From positions 1 to 11,259 of the forward strand of contig CALQCP020000051.1 of NCBI GenBank assembly GCA_943329105.2: a DNA stretch of 11,259 nucleotides, read 5' to 3'. The stretch's first letter is position 1, and every line of letters starts with the position of its first letter. The notes under the pieces are model-generated. The model was not told where the DNA came from, did not search any database, and was given only the letters and a program-made list of their open reading frames with translations. This document shows positions 1-6,303 of the stretch, in pieces. This DNA comes from Chitinophaga pinensis (lineage in GTDB: Bacteria; Planctomycetota; Phycisphaerae; Phycisphaerales; SM1A02). A program made the position numbers and the translations under genes.

Positions 1-423
1 CGATTGCTCGCGCCAGCGGCACTCCTCGCCTCCGTTGTTGGCTGCGCCGCTCCGCGCGCCACTCCGCAGATGGAACAGGAGAACCTGAAGTGGTCAGCAA
101 ACTACGCGTCCGACTTTGCAAAGTTGGTGCAGAGCTATGTCAACAAGGAGTTCGTTCCATCGCCGGACAAGGCAACGTTGTTGACACAAGCGGCCATTCT
201 TGCGCATCACGCGCAAGTGCAGGCGAAGTCGGTTGCCGCATACACGCCAAGTAACACCAAAGAGTCGGAATTCATGTTGAAGGACCTGCAGGCACGCGCC
301 GTCGGCCTTCAAGAAGAATGCAAAGCTCTGGAAATGCAATGGAACGTCTGGCAGGTGCAACACGGCCTGCAGAAGGTCGAAGACATTGAGATGGTCTACG
401 TTCGCGCCGATCCGGGGTGCTGA
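1..423 (+). CDS. Small putative lipoprotein, 5' end cut off by the window
   Basis: The reading frame is open from the first base (codon 1 is CGA, Arg), so the true start lies upstream. The visible N-terminus is a hydrophobic stretch, LLAPAALLASVVGC, that ends in a lipobox-like VVGC. This predicts signal peptidase II cleavage before the Cys at bases 43-45 and lipid anchoring in a membrane. The mature part is about 126 residues, rich in Gln, Glu, Lys and Ala and probably mostly helical. It has no membrane segment after the lipobox and ends in ADPGC, with a final Cys. I recognise no family. A TGA stop at 421-423 is followed after 16 bp by the end of the convergent transporter gene. The lipoprotein call rests on the lipobox; function is unknown. 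Confidence 0.6.
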   Translation, partial: RLLAPAALLASVVGCAAPRATPQMEQENLKWSANYASDFAKLVQSYVNKEFVPSPDKATLLTQAAILAHHAQVQAKSVAAYTPSNTKESEFMLKDLQARAVGLQEECKALEMQWNVWQVQHGLQKVEDIEMVYVRADPGC

Positions 424-439
424 TCTACGGGCCGGGGTC

Positions 440-1993
440 TTAGATGCCCTTGACCTTGTTCGCCACTGCTTTACTTTCCACCTCGGCTAAATACTTACGC
501 GTTGCAGCAGGCAGCAATGTCCACATGCGGATCGCGAAGATCAATCCGATGATGGTGAACGGGAACAAGAACATCGGCCAGTAGGCCCAACTCTTGGTGG
601 CAAGAATTCCCACTGCAAACGCCTGAATGGCGCTGCCGAGTTTGCTGAATGCATCGGCGATTCCGGTGGCCGTAGCTGCTGCCTTCTTGCCGCCGAAGTC
701 GGCGGTGGCCGTGCCGGACATGATGCTGTGCACGCCGATCACGCCCATCATGGTGCCGATGGCGCATGCGCCGATGATCCACGGACGCGCCGTCAAGAAC
801 AGGTCCGTGAACGAGCCCGAGACCGCGCCGACCGATTCTGCCGTTGCGTTGATCGGCTGCCACACAAGGGTGAGGATCATGGTTCCCGTGGTGGCAAACA
901 TGATGCACTGCATCAGCGCCGCCGACGGCGCACGGCGCGACTGGAACAAACGGTCGCTGAGCCAGCCTGCTGTAAACCCGCCCGCGATGCCAGTGACGCA
1001 GCCCCAGAAACCCCAGTTCTGCGTGACCACCGGCACGCCCAGCGGCGTTTCTTTGGCGAACAGCAGGTACCAGTTCAAGATGCCGTCGCGGAGCACGCCG
1101 GAGGTGAGTTCAACAACGCCAATCATCAGGATGATGGGGTTACTGAGGATCTTCCAGATCAACTGGAAGTAGCCATACTTTTTGTCCTTGGTGTCATCAT
1201 CAGAGGCGTCATGCGTATCAAGCGGATCAAATCCTGCTTGATCGGGCCGGTCTCTCAGGAGCACCACGTCAATCAGTGCCCACACAATCATGATCATTGC
1301 TGGGATCAAGAAGATCAACCACAGCGCCGGAACCGTCCGGCCATCCAAGATGAAGAGTGAATTCAAGATCGTGCGCGTGGTGGTTGGTACGGCAGGCTGC
1401 TGCAACTGAACCGCGTCAGCAATGGCTCGTCCCCAGTCGAATGCGAAGTACACACCCAGCGAGATCAGCGTGCCGAAAATAGCGCCGAAGGTGCCACGCT
1501 CACGGACGTGGAACCAATAGCTCTTGACCTTGATGGTGCTGACTGCACCGAAACTTTGGAAGAGCATGTTGAGACTGTAAAGAACCGCCAATGCCACGCC
1601 CAGCTTCACTTGCAGCTTGTCGTACATAAAGAGGTAAAGCGCACCCGCCATGCATGCGTTCATCAGCGCGGAACCAATCGCTCCAATCAACATTCCACGC
1701 TTGCCACCCAACTTGTCGACAAGTGGTCCAATGAAAAAGAGACCGACCGAATAGGTCGTGGCGCCAGCACTGGCAATGAAGCCGAACTCTGATTTGGTCA
1801 TCAGACCACCCAGGGCAACCGCCGCCACCGTCAGGTTGTAACGCCCCATGTACAGAAATGAATAGGTCATCCCCAGCGGGAACCAGTTCACAAAGCGCCG
1901 CCACATGAACTTCCGCGTGTGCTTGAGCGGGTTCGTCAAGAAATACAGGGTGATGATGTAGGCGAGAGCGAGGCTGACCAGAAAGAGTGTCAT
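440..1993 (-). CDS. MFS transporter, organophosphate:phosphate antiporter (OPA/GlpT-like) family
   Basis: This 517-residue inner-membrane protein aligns by eye along its length with the OPA branch of the major facilitator superfamily (GlpT, UhpT, UhpC, SLC37), which exchanges phosphorylated organic compounds for phosphate. MGRYNLT (49-55) carries Arg51, matching GlpT Arg45. VLRDGILNW (300-308) carries Arg302, matching GlpT Arg269; these two arginines bind the phosphate in GlpT. The RERG motif lies at 164-167 and a C-half motif DFGGKKAAATATG at 432-444. Two oddities stand out: an extra hydrophobic N-terminal segment (about 3-19) before the usual first helix, and Ile177 where GlpT and UhpT have a conserved His (GlpT His165). 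The helix 5-6 region (183-222) is longer than in GlpT, and the central loop is acidic (THDASDDDTKDKK). The ATG at 1993 has only a weak GGAA (2000-2003) upstream. Family membership is secure; the substrate is not known. Confidence 0.88.
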   Translation of the reverse strand: MTLFLVSLALAYIITLYFLTNPLKHTRKFMWRRFVNWFPLGMTYSFLYMGRYNLTVAAVALGGLMTKSEFGFIASAGATTYSVGLFFIGPLVDKLGGKRGMLIGAIGSALMNACMAGALYLFMYDKLQVKLGVALAVLYSLNMLFQSFGAVSTIKVKSYWFHVRERGTFGAIFGTLISLGVYFAFDWGRAIADAVQLQQPAVPTTTRTILNSLFILDGRTVPALWLIFLIPAMIMIVWALIDVVLLRDRPDQAGFDPLDTHDASDDDTKDKKYGYFQLIWKILSNPIILMIGVVELTSGVLRDGILNWYLLFAKETPLGVPVVTQNWGFWGCVTGIAGGFTAGWLSDRLFQSRRAPSAALMQCIMFATTGTMILTLVWQPINATAESVGAVSGSFTDLFLTARPWIIGACAIGTMMGVIGVHSIMSGTATADFGGKKAAATATGIADAFSKLGSAIQAFAVGILATKSWAYWPMFLFPFTIIGLIFAIRMWTLLPAATRKYLAEVESKAVANKVKGI

Positions 1994-2131
1994 GAGGCGT
2001 TCCAGTGGTGAGTGAGTCAGGGCGCAGGCTGACAGAGCGTAACTGAACCAAGAACGGGGTCGCTATTCCGGCGGAGTGGCTCAAAATTAGCGCGGACCGG
2101 TGGCAATCCGGTAAATACTGTGCCTCCATAC

Positions 2132-2159
2132 TTGCCGATTGCGCCCACGGCGCTAATCT
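2132..2159 (+). promoter_or_regulatory. Candidate sigma70-type promoter for the kelch/dockerin gene
   Basis: TTGCCG (2132-2137) and TAATCT (2154-2159) are spaced by 16 bp, with 4/6 and 3/6 matches to the -35 and -10 consensus. The -10 box ends 11 nt before the ATG at 2171, so any transcript would have a leader of only a few bases. There is no Shine-Dalgarno sequence before this ATG. The call is by eye and weak. The rest of the 1994-2170 divergent gap holds an 8-bp inverted repeat, ATTAGCGC (2086-2093) and GCGCTAAT (2150-2157), and a short one, ACCGG/CCGGT (2096-2112). Either could arise by chance. Confidence 0.25.
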
Positions 2160-2170
2160 GAGAACACCCC

Positions 2171-3814
2171 ATGAATTTCACATCAGTCCCCCGCGCCTCA
2201 GCGATCGCCGCTGCCCTTGCCGCATCCGTCTGCCACCACGTGGCGCTGGCCGCTGGCACATGGCAACAAATCACCGCCCTGTGCCCAAATGCCTCGGGCG
2301 GTGGACTCATGCTGCTCTCTGACGGCACGGTGCTCTGCAAATCCGAGGCAGGTGGAACCGATGGCATTGGCAACATCTGGAATCGACTGACTCCCAACAG
2401 CGTGGGCAGCTACGTGGGCGGTAGTTGGTCTGCCATCGCCGCCATGCGTGACACGCGCCTGTACTTTGCATCACAGCTCTTGATGGACGGACGCATGTAC
2501 GTGGCAGGCGGCGAGTATGGAACCGGTAAGCAGACTGCTGAGGTCTACAACCCGCTCACCAATACATGGACCTCCACGCCCGCACTCGGCGTCAATATTT
2601 CCGATGCGAACTCAGAGATGTTGGCGGATGGTCGTGTGTTGCAAGCGCTGGTCACTGGCAGCCTTCGGTCCAACGTGATCTACAACCCGGTGACGAACAC
2701 GTTCGCCAACGCGGCAGCGTGCGTCGGGATTCATAATGAGTCTGCATGGGTCAAGTTGCGCGACGGCAGCATTTTGATGGTCGATCGCAACTCCACTGCT
2801 TCGGAGCGCTATCGGCAGACCACCAGTACGTGGGTGGCGGATACCACCGTGCCGGTGCCGCTCTATGACCCGTACGGACTGGAGACTGGTGGCGCGGTGC
2901 TGCTCCCGGACGGTCGTGCATTCTTCACTGGTTCCACTGGCAAGACCGCGCTGTACACCCCTGGAATTGCTGGAAGCAACGGCGCTTGGGTAGCCGGTGC
3001 CGTCATTCCGGGCGGACAAGGAACGCCCGATGCACCGATGGCCATAATGGTGAACGGCAAGGTGTTGTGCGCGGTGTCGCCGGCACCAACATCCGCAGAT
3101 CACTTTCCTCCGCCCACTGCGTTCTACGAATACGACCCCGCAACCAACGCATTCACGCAGGTCAACGCTCCAGCGGGTGGCTTGACCTCAAACGACTCCG
3201 TGTACATCTGGACGTTCATTTGCCTGCCGGATGGCAAAGTGCTCTGCGCCAAGCAAGGTTCGCGCGCATTCTGGGTGTACACGCCGGATGGTGTGCCAGT
3301 GCCGGACGCCGCGCCGGTGGTGTCCACCGTCCTTCGTGCAGCCACGGGGGTCTTCACGCTCACTGGCCAGCAATTCAACGGCATCAGTGAGGGCGCCTCA
3401 TACGGTGACGACTGGCAGATGAACACCAACTATCCAGTGGTTCGACTTGAACGACTGGGCACAACGTATTACGGTCGTACCTTCGATTGGAATAGCACTG
3501 GTGTGCAAACAGGCGCTATGACCACCACCACCAAGATGACCGTGCCGACCACCATGCCGTTCGGCACCTACGCCCTGCGCGTCACCGCCAACGGAATTGC
3601 ATCGCTTCCATACACCTTCTGGAATCCGAATCCCAACTGCATTGCAGACCTCAACCTTGATGGCAAGGTGGACGGCGCAGACCTCGCCGTCGTCTTAGTG
3701 GCGTGGGGAACGCCCGGATCAACGACTGGCGGAGGCGATTTGAACGGCGACGGCCGAGTGAACGGCGAAGACCTGGGAATCCTGCTGGCCGCATGGGGCA
3801 ACTGCCCCGTCTGA
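2171..3814 (+). CDS. Secreted kelch/galactose-oxidase-like beta-propeller with E-set and dockerin-like pair
   Basis: This is a 547-residue exported protein. A signal peptide covers about 1-28, with likely cleavage near VALA/AG. Seven xDGxV-type strands at about 47-56, 103-113, 150-158, 196-204, 244-252, 293-301 and 351-359 indicate a seven-bladed kelch propeller; blades include AEVYNPLTNTW and NVIYNPVTNTF. Residues 380-484 resemble the galactose-oxidase-type E-set domain (SYGDDWQMNTNYPVVRLERL, GTYALRVTANG). Residues 490-547 hold two dockerin-like calcium-binding repeats (493-513 and 523-543). The galactose oxidase copper/radical residues appear absent: the strand that reads VYHS in that enzyme reads VYIW here (Ile346 for the His), the E-set His region reads TGAMTTTTKM, and no Cys is seen at the cross-link position. 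The protein may therefore be a binding or structural protein rather than a copper oxidase. The gene ends 26 bp from the end of convergent icd. Fold confidence is high; the ligand is unknown. Confidence 0.87.
   Translation: MNFTSVPRASAIAAALAASVCHHVALAAGTWQQITALCPNASGGGLMLLSDGTVLCKSEAGGTDGIGNIWNRLTPNSVGSYVGGSWSAIAAMRDTRLYFASQLLMDGRMYVAGGEYGTGKQTAEVYNPLTNTWTSTPALGVNISDANSEMLADGRVLQALVTGSLRSNVIYNPVTNTFANAAACVGIHNESAWVKLRDGSILMVDRNSTASERYRQTTSTWVADTTVPVPLYDPYGLETGGAVLLPDGRAFFTGSTGKTALYTPGIAGSNGAWVAGAVIPGGQGTPDAPMAIMVNGKVLCAVSPAPTSADHFPPPTAFYEYDPATNAFTQVNAPAGGLTSNDSVYIWTFICLPDGKVLCAKQGSRAFWVYTPDGVPVPDAAPVVSTVLRAATGVFTLTGQQFNGISEGASYGDDWQMNTNYPVVRLERLGTTYYGRTFDWNSTGVQTGAMTTTTKMTVPTTMPFGTYALRVTANGIASLPYTFWNPNPNCIADLNLDGKVDGADLAVVLVAWGTPGSTTGGGDLNGDGRVNGEDLGILLAAWGNCPV
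3647..3799 (+). repeat. Dockerin-like tandem pair (propeller protein)
   Basis: Two 21-residue repeats lie at codons 493-513 (start DLNLDGKVDGAD) and 523-543 (start DLNGDGRVNGED), each ending in AWG and separated by the linker TPGSTTGGG. Asp/Asn at positions 1, 3, 5, 9 and 12 fit the calcium-binding loop of type I dockerins. A Cys precedes the first repeat (490) and another follows the second (545), so a disulfide could clamp the module. In clostridia such modules bind cohesins; the partner in planctomycetes is not evident here. Confidence 0.85.
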
Positions 3815-3840
3815 CGGAGCGAACCGACCCGCCGGTCAAC

Positions 3841-6096
3841 TCACACCGCCACCGCGGCTCCTTGATCGATGATGGCATTCAGCGTGGCGCTTGGCCGCAG
3901 CGCCGCAGCGACGCGCTTGGCATCCGGGTGGTAGTAGCCACCGATGTCGATCGCCTTGCCCTGCACGGCGTTGAGTTCGGCCACAATCTTCTGCTCATTG
4001 GCCGTGAGTTCCGCAGCGATCGGTGCAAAGTGCGCAGCAAGGGCTGCGTCCTTGGTCTGCCGAGCAACCGCCTGCGCCCAGTACAGCGCCAAGTAGAAGT
4101 GGCTGCCACGGTTGTCAAGATCACCCACCTTGCGGGCTGGTCCCTTGTTGTTGCGCAGGTACTCACCGGTAGCGGCATCAAGCGTTTCTGCAAGAACGGC
4201 TGCACGCGCGTTGCCGGTGCGCTGCGCCATGTGCTCAAAGCTTGCGGCAAGGGCCATGAATTCACCCAGTGAATCCCAACGCAGACTGTTCTCCGCAACA
4301 AACTGCTGCACATGCTTGGGGGCCGAGCCACCCGCGCCGGTCTCAAAGAGCCCGCCGCCATTCATGAGCGGCACAATGGAAAGCATCTTGGCGCTAGTAC
4401 CAACTTCAAGAATCGGGAAGAGATCCGTGAGATAGTCGCGCAACACGTTGCCAGTCACTGAAATGGTGTCCAGGCTCTTCTTCATGCGCTCAAGGCTGAA
4501 GAGGCAGGCCGCGGCCGGTTCCAGCACGCGGATGTCAAGACCCTTGGTGTCATGATCGGCCAGGTAGGTGTTGACCTTGGTCAAGAGTTGTGCGTCATGC
4601 GCACGCTTGGAATCAAGCCAGAAGACCGCGGGGGTTCCGGTTGCACGCGCACGCGCGACCGCCAATTTCACCCAGTCGCGAACGGCGGCATCGGTGACGC
4701 GACACGCGCGCCAAATGTCACCGGCCTGAACCGCATGTTGCATGAGCGTCGTGCCGGCGGCGTCAACAACGCGCACTGTGCCCGCGGTCTTGATCTCAAA
4801 GGTCTTGTCATGGCTGCCGTATTCCTCTGCAGCCTGCGCCATCAAGCCAACATTGGGCACACTGCCCATAGTTCGCGGATCGAACGCGCCGTGCGTTCGG
4901 CAGAAATCAATGACGGCTTGGTAGATGCCGGCGTAGCTGCGGTCAGGAATGACGGCAACGACATCCTGCGTCTTACCAGCGGCGTTCCACATCTTGCCGC
5001 CCTCGCGCAACATCGCTGGCATGGATGCGTCCACGATGACATCGCTCGGCACATGCAGGTTGGTGATGCCCTTGTCGCTATCGACCATGGCGATCGCGGG
5101 GCCATGCGCGTAGACCGCCTGAATGTCCGCCGCAATGACCGCGCGTTCAGCAGCCGGAAGCGTGGCGATCTTGGTAATCAGGTCGCCGAATCCGTTCTTA
5201 ACATCCACGCCGATCCGTTCGAGCGTGGCAGCGTGTTTAGTGAATACTGGCTTGAAATACGCGCGCACCGCGTGACCAAAGATGATCGGGTCAGAGACCT
5301 TCATCATGGTGGCCTTCAGATGTAACGAGAACAGCAGCCCTGAAGCGCGCGCGTCTGCAATCTGCGCTTCAAAGAACGCGCACAACTCGTGCTTACTCAG
5401 GAACGTTCCATCAACGATGTCCCCCGCGTTGAGCTTGATGCCTTCCTTGAGCACTGTCACAGTGCCGCTGGGGCCGACATGCTCGATACGCACTGTCGTA
5501 GCTGCTGGCACGGTAACGGAGCATTCATTACCGAAGAAATCGCCATGGGTCATGGAGGCAACGTGCGCCTTGCTGCCGTGGCTCCATGCGCCCATTTTGT
5601 GAGGATTGGCGCGTGCGTAATCCTTGACGGCGTTCGGCGCGCGGCGATCGGAGTTGCCCTCGCGGATCACCGGATTCACTGCGCTACCCTTGATGCGGTC
5701 ATAGCGCGACTTGGTGTCGCGTTCGATTTCGGTCTTCGGTTCATCCATGTAAGCGGGGATGGCGTAGCCCTGCTGTTGCAGTTCCACGATCGCCGCCTTC
5801 AGCTGAGGTACCGACGCGCTCACGTTTGGCAACTTGATAATGTTGGCACCCGGAGTCAAGCACAGGCGACCGAGTTCAGCCAGCGCATCGGGAATACGTT
5901 GTTCAGGCTTCAGACTTTCGGGGAAGCTGGAGATGATGCGGCCAGCCAACGAAATGTCCCGCAACTCAACCGGTATTCCTGCGGGACCTGCAAAGGCGCG
6001 AATGATCGGCAGAAATGAGTACGTGGCGAGCGCCGGAGCCTCGTCAGTGTGCGTGTAAATGATGGCGGGGGCGGCGGAAGTGGCGGGAGTGGTCAT
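3841..6096 (-). CDS. icd: NADP-dependent isocitrate dehydrogenase, monomeric type (IDH-II)
   Basis: This cytoplasmic TCA-cycle enzyme oxidatively decarboxylates isocitrate to 2-oxoglutarate and makes NADPH. At 751 residues it is the normal length for the monomeric family (Azotobacter vinelandii, Corynebacterium) and unlike the dimeric form of about 420 residues. Active-site residues recalled for the Azotobacter enzyme all fall at a constant offset of six. Substrate-binding Ser138, Asn141, Arg145 and Arg151 lie in GSAVNPVIREGNSDRRAP. Lys261 lies in HLKATMMKVSDP, metal ligand Asp356 in DVIVDASMP, and Tyr426 in EEYGSHDKTFE. NADP 2'-phosphate contacts are His595, Arg606 and Arg655. RGSHFYLALYWAQ (663-675) is also typical. 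The ATG at 6096 is preceded by AGGA with 8 nt spacing. The gene looks intact, sits alone on its strand, and is convergent with the kelch gene and divergent from the PPC-protein gene. Confidence 0.97.
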   Translation of the reverse strand: MTTPATSAAPAIIYTHTDEAPALATYSFLPIIRAFAGPAGIPVELRDISLAGRIISSFPESLKPEQRIPDALAELGRLCLTPGANIIKLPNVSASVPQLKAAIVELQQQGYAIPAYMDEPKTEIERDTKSRYDRIKGSAVNPVIREGNSDRRAPNAVKDYARANPHKMGAWSHGSKAHVASMTHGDFFGNECSVTVPAATTVRIEHVGPSGTVTVLKEGIKLNAGDIVDGTFLSKHELCAFFEAQIADARASGLLFSLHLKATMMKVSDPIIFGHAVRAYFKPVFTKHAATLERIGVDVKNGFGDLITKIATLPAAERAVIAADIQAVYAHGPAIAMVDSDKGITNLHVPSDVIVDASMPAMLREGGKMWNAAGKTQDVVAVIPDRSYAGIYQAVIDFCRTHGAFDPRTMGSVPNVGLMAQAAEEYGSHDKTFEIKTAGTVRVVDAAGTTLMQHAVQAGDIWRACRVTDAAVRDWVKLAVARARATGTPAVFWLDSKRAHDAQLLTKVNTYLADHDTKGLDIRVLEPAAACLFSLERMKKSLDTISVTGNVLRDYLTDLFPILEVGTSAKMLSIVPLMNGGGLFETGAGGSAPKHVQQFVAENSLRWDSLGEFMALAASFEHMAQRTGNARAAVLAETLDAATGEYLRNNKGPARKVGDLDNRGSHFYLALYWAQAVARQTKDAALAAHFAPIAAELTANEQKIVAELNAVQGKAIDIGGYYHPDAKRVAAALRPSATLNAIIDQGAAVAV

Positions 6097-6104
6097 GGCG
6101 CTGA

Positions 6105-6108
6105 TCCT
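6105..6108 (-). promoter_or_regulatory. Ribosome binding site of icd
   Basis: AGGA on the minus strand lies 8 nt upstream of the icd ATG at 6096 and fixes that start. It is one of the few clear Shine-Dalgarno sites in the window. Confidence 0.6.
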
Positions 6109-6149
6109 GGTGAAAGTCGCGTGTTGGTCCCTGACGGACTGCGTGGCGC

Positions 6150-6179
6150 ATTGTACGGAGACGTGATGGCACCTCTCAC
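6150..6179 (-). promoter_or_regulatory. Candidate promoter of icd
   Basis: On the minus strand TACAAT (6155-6150) is a 5/6 match to the -10 consensus. GTGAGA (6179-6174), a 4/6 match to the -35, lies 18 bp upstream. Transcription would start near 6143 and give a leader of about 47 nt with a Shine-Dalgarno site. The -10 box is good and the -35 weak. A 12-bp inverted repeat, GGCAACATTGCC (6205-6216), sits between this promoter and the divergent gene and could be an operator, though it is short enough to be chance. Confidence 0.4.
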
Positions 6180-6268
6180 GGCGCTGGGGTCGTGCTAGGC
6201 GCGTGGCAACATTGCCCGAGACAGCCCTTGAGCAGTCACACTGCGGCGGCTAAGTGATGGATTGGCAC

Positions 6269-6296
6269 TTGGAACAGTGCGTTTCTGCGCTAAACT
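6269..6296 (+). promoter_or_regulatory. Candidate promoter of the PPC/dockerin gene
   Basis: TTGGAA (6269-6274) and TAAACT (6291-6296) are spaced by 16 bp, each a 4/6 consensus match. The -10 box ends 7 nt before the ATG at 6304, so transcription would begin at or next to the start codon and give a leaderless mRNA. No good Shine-Dalgarno site precedes this ATG. The call is by eye. Confidence 0.3.
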
Positions 6297-6303
6297 TGAG
6301 TCG

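Noticed and set aside
627..1360. Plus-strand open frames of 181 and 210 codons inside the transporter gene
   Set aside because: Antisense shadows of the OPA transporter; no signal, domain or RBS supports them.
2016..2033. GTCAG-N8-CTGAC inverted repeat upstream of the transporter
   Set aside because: Five-bp arms only; expected often by chance and not positioned against a convincing promoter.
3815..3840. GACC-CGCC-GGTC mini-hairpin between the kelch gene and icd
   Set aside because: A four-bp stem without a T-tract is too weak to call a terminator.
4552..6018. Long plus-strand open frames (257 and 209 codons) opposite icd
   Set aside because: They are antisense to a full-length, well conserved enzyme gene, show no domain, and have Arg/His/Ala-rich composition typical of GC-rich shadow frames.
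6262..6303. TTG start 14 codons upstream of the PPC/dockerin gene start
   Set aside because: The extension would put a polar run before the signal peptide and spans the candidate promoter; ATG 6304 is the better start.
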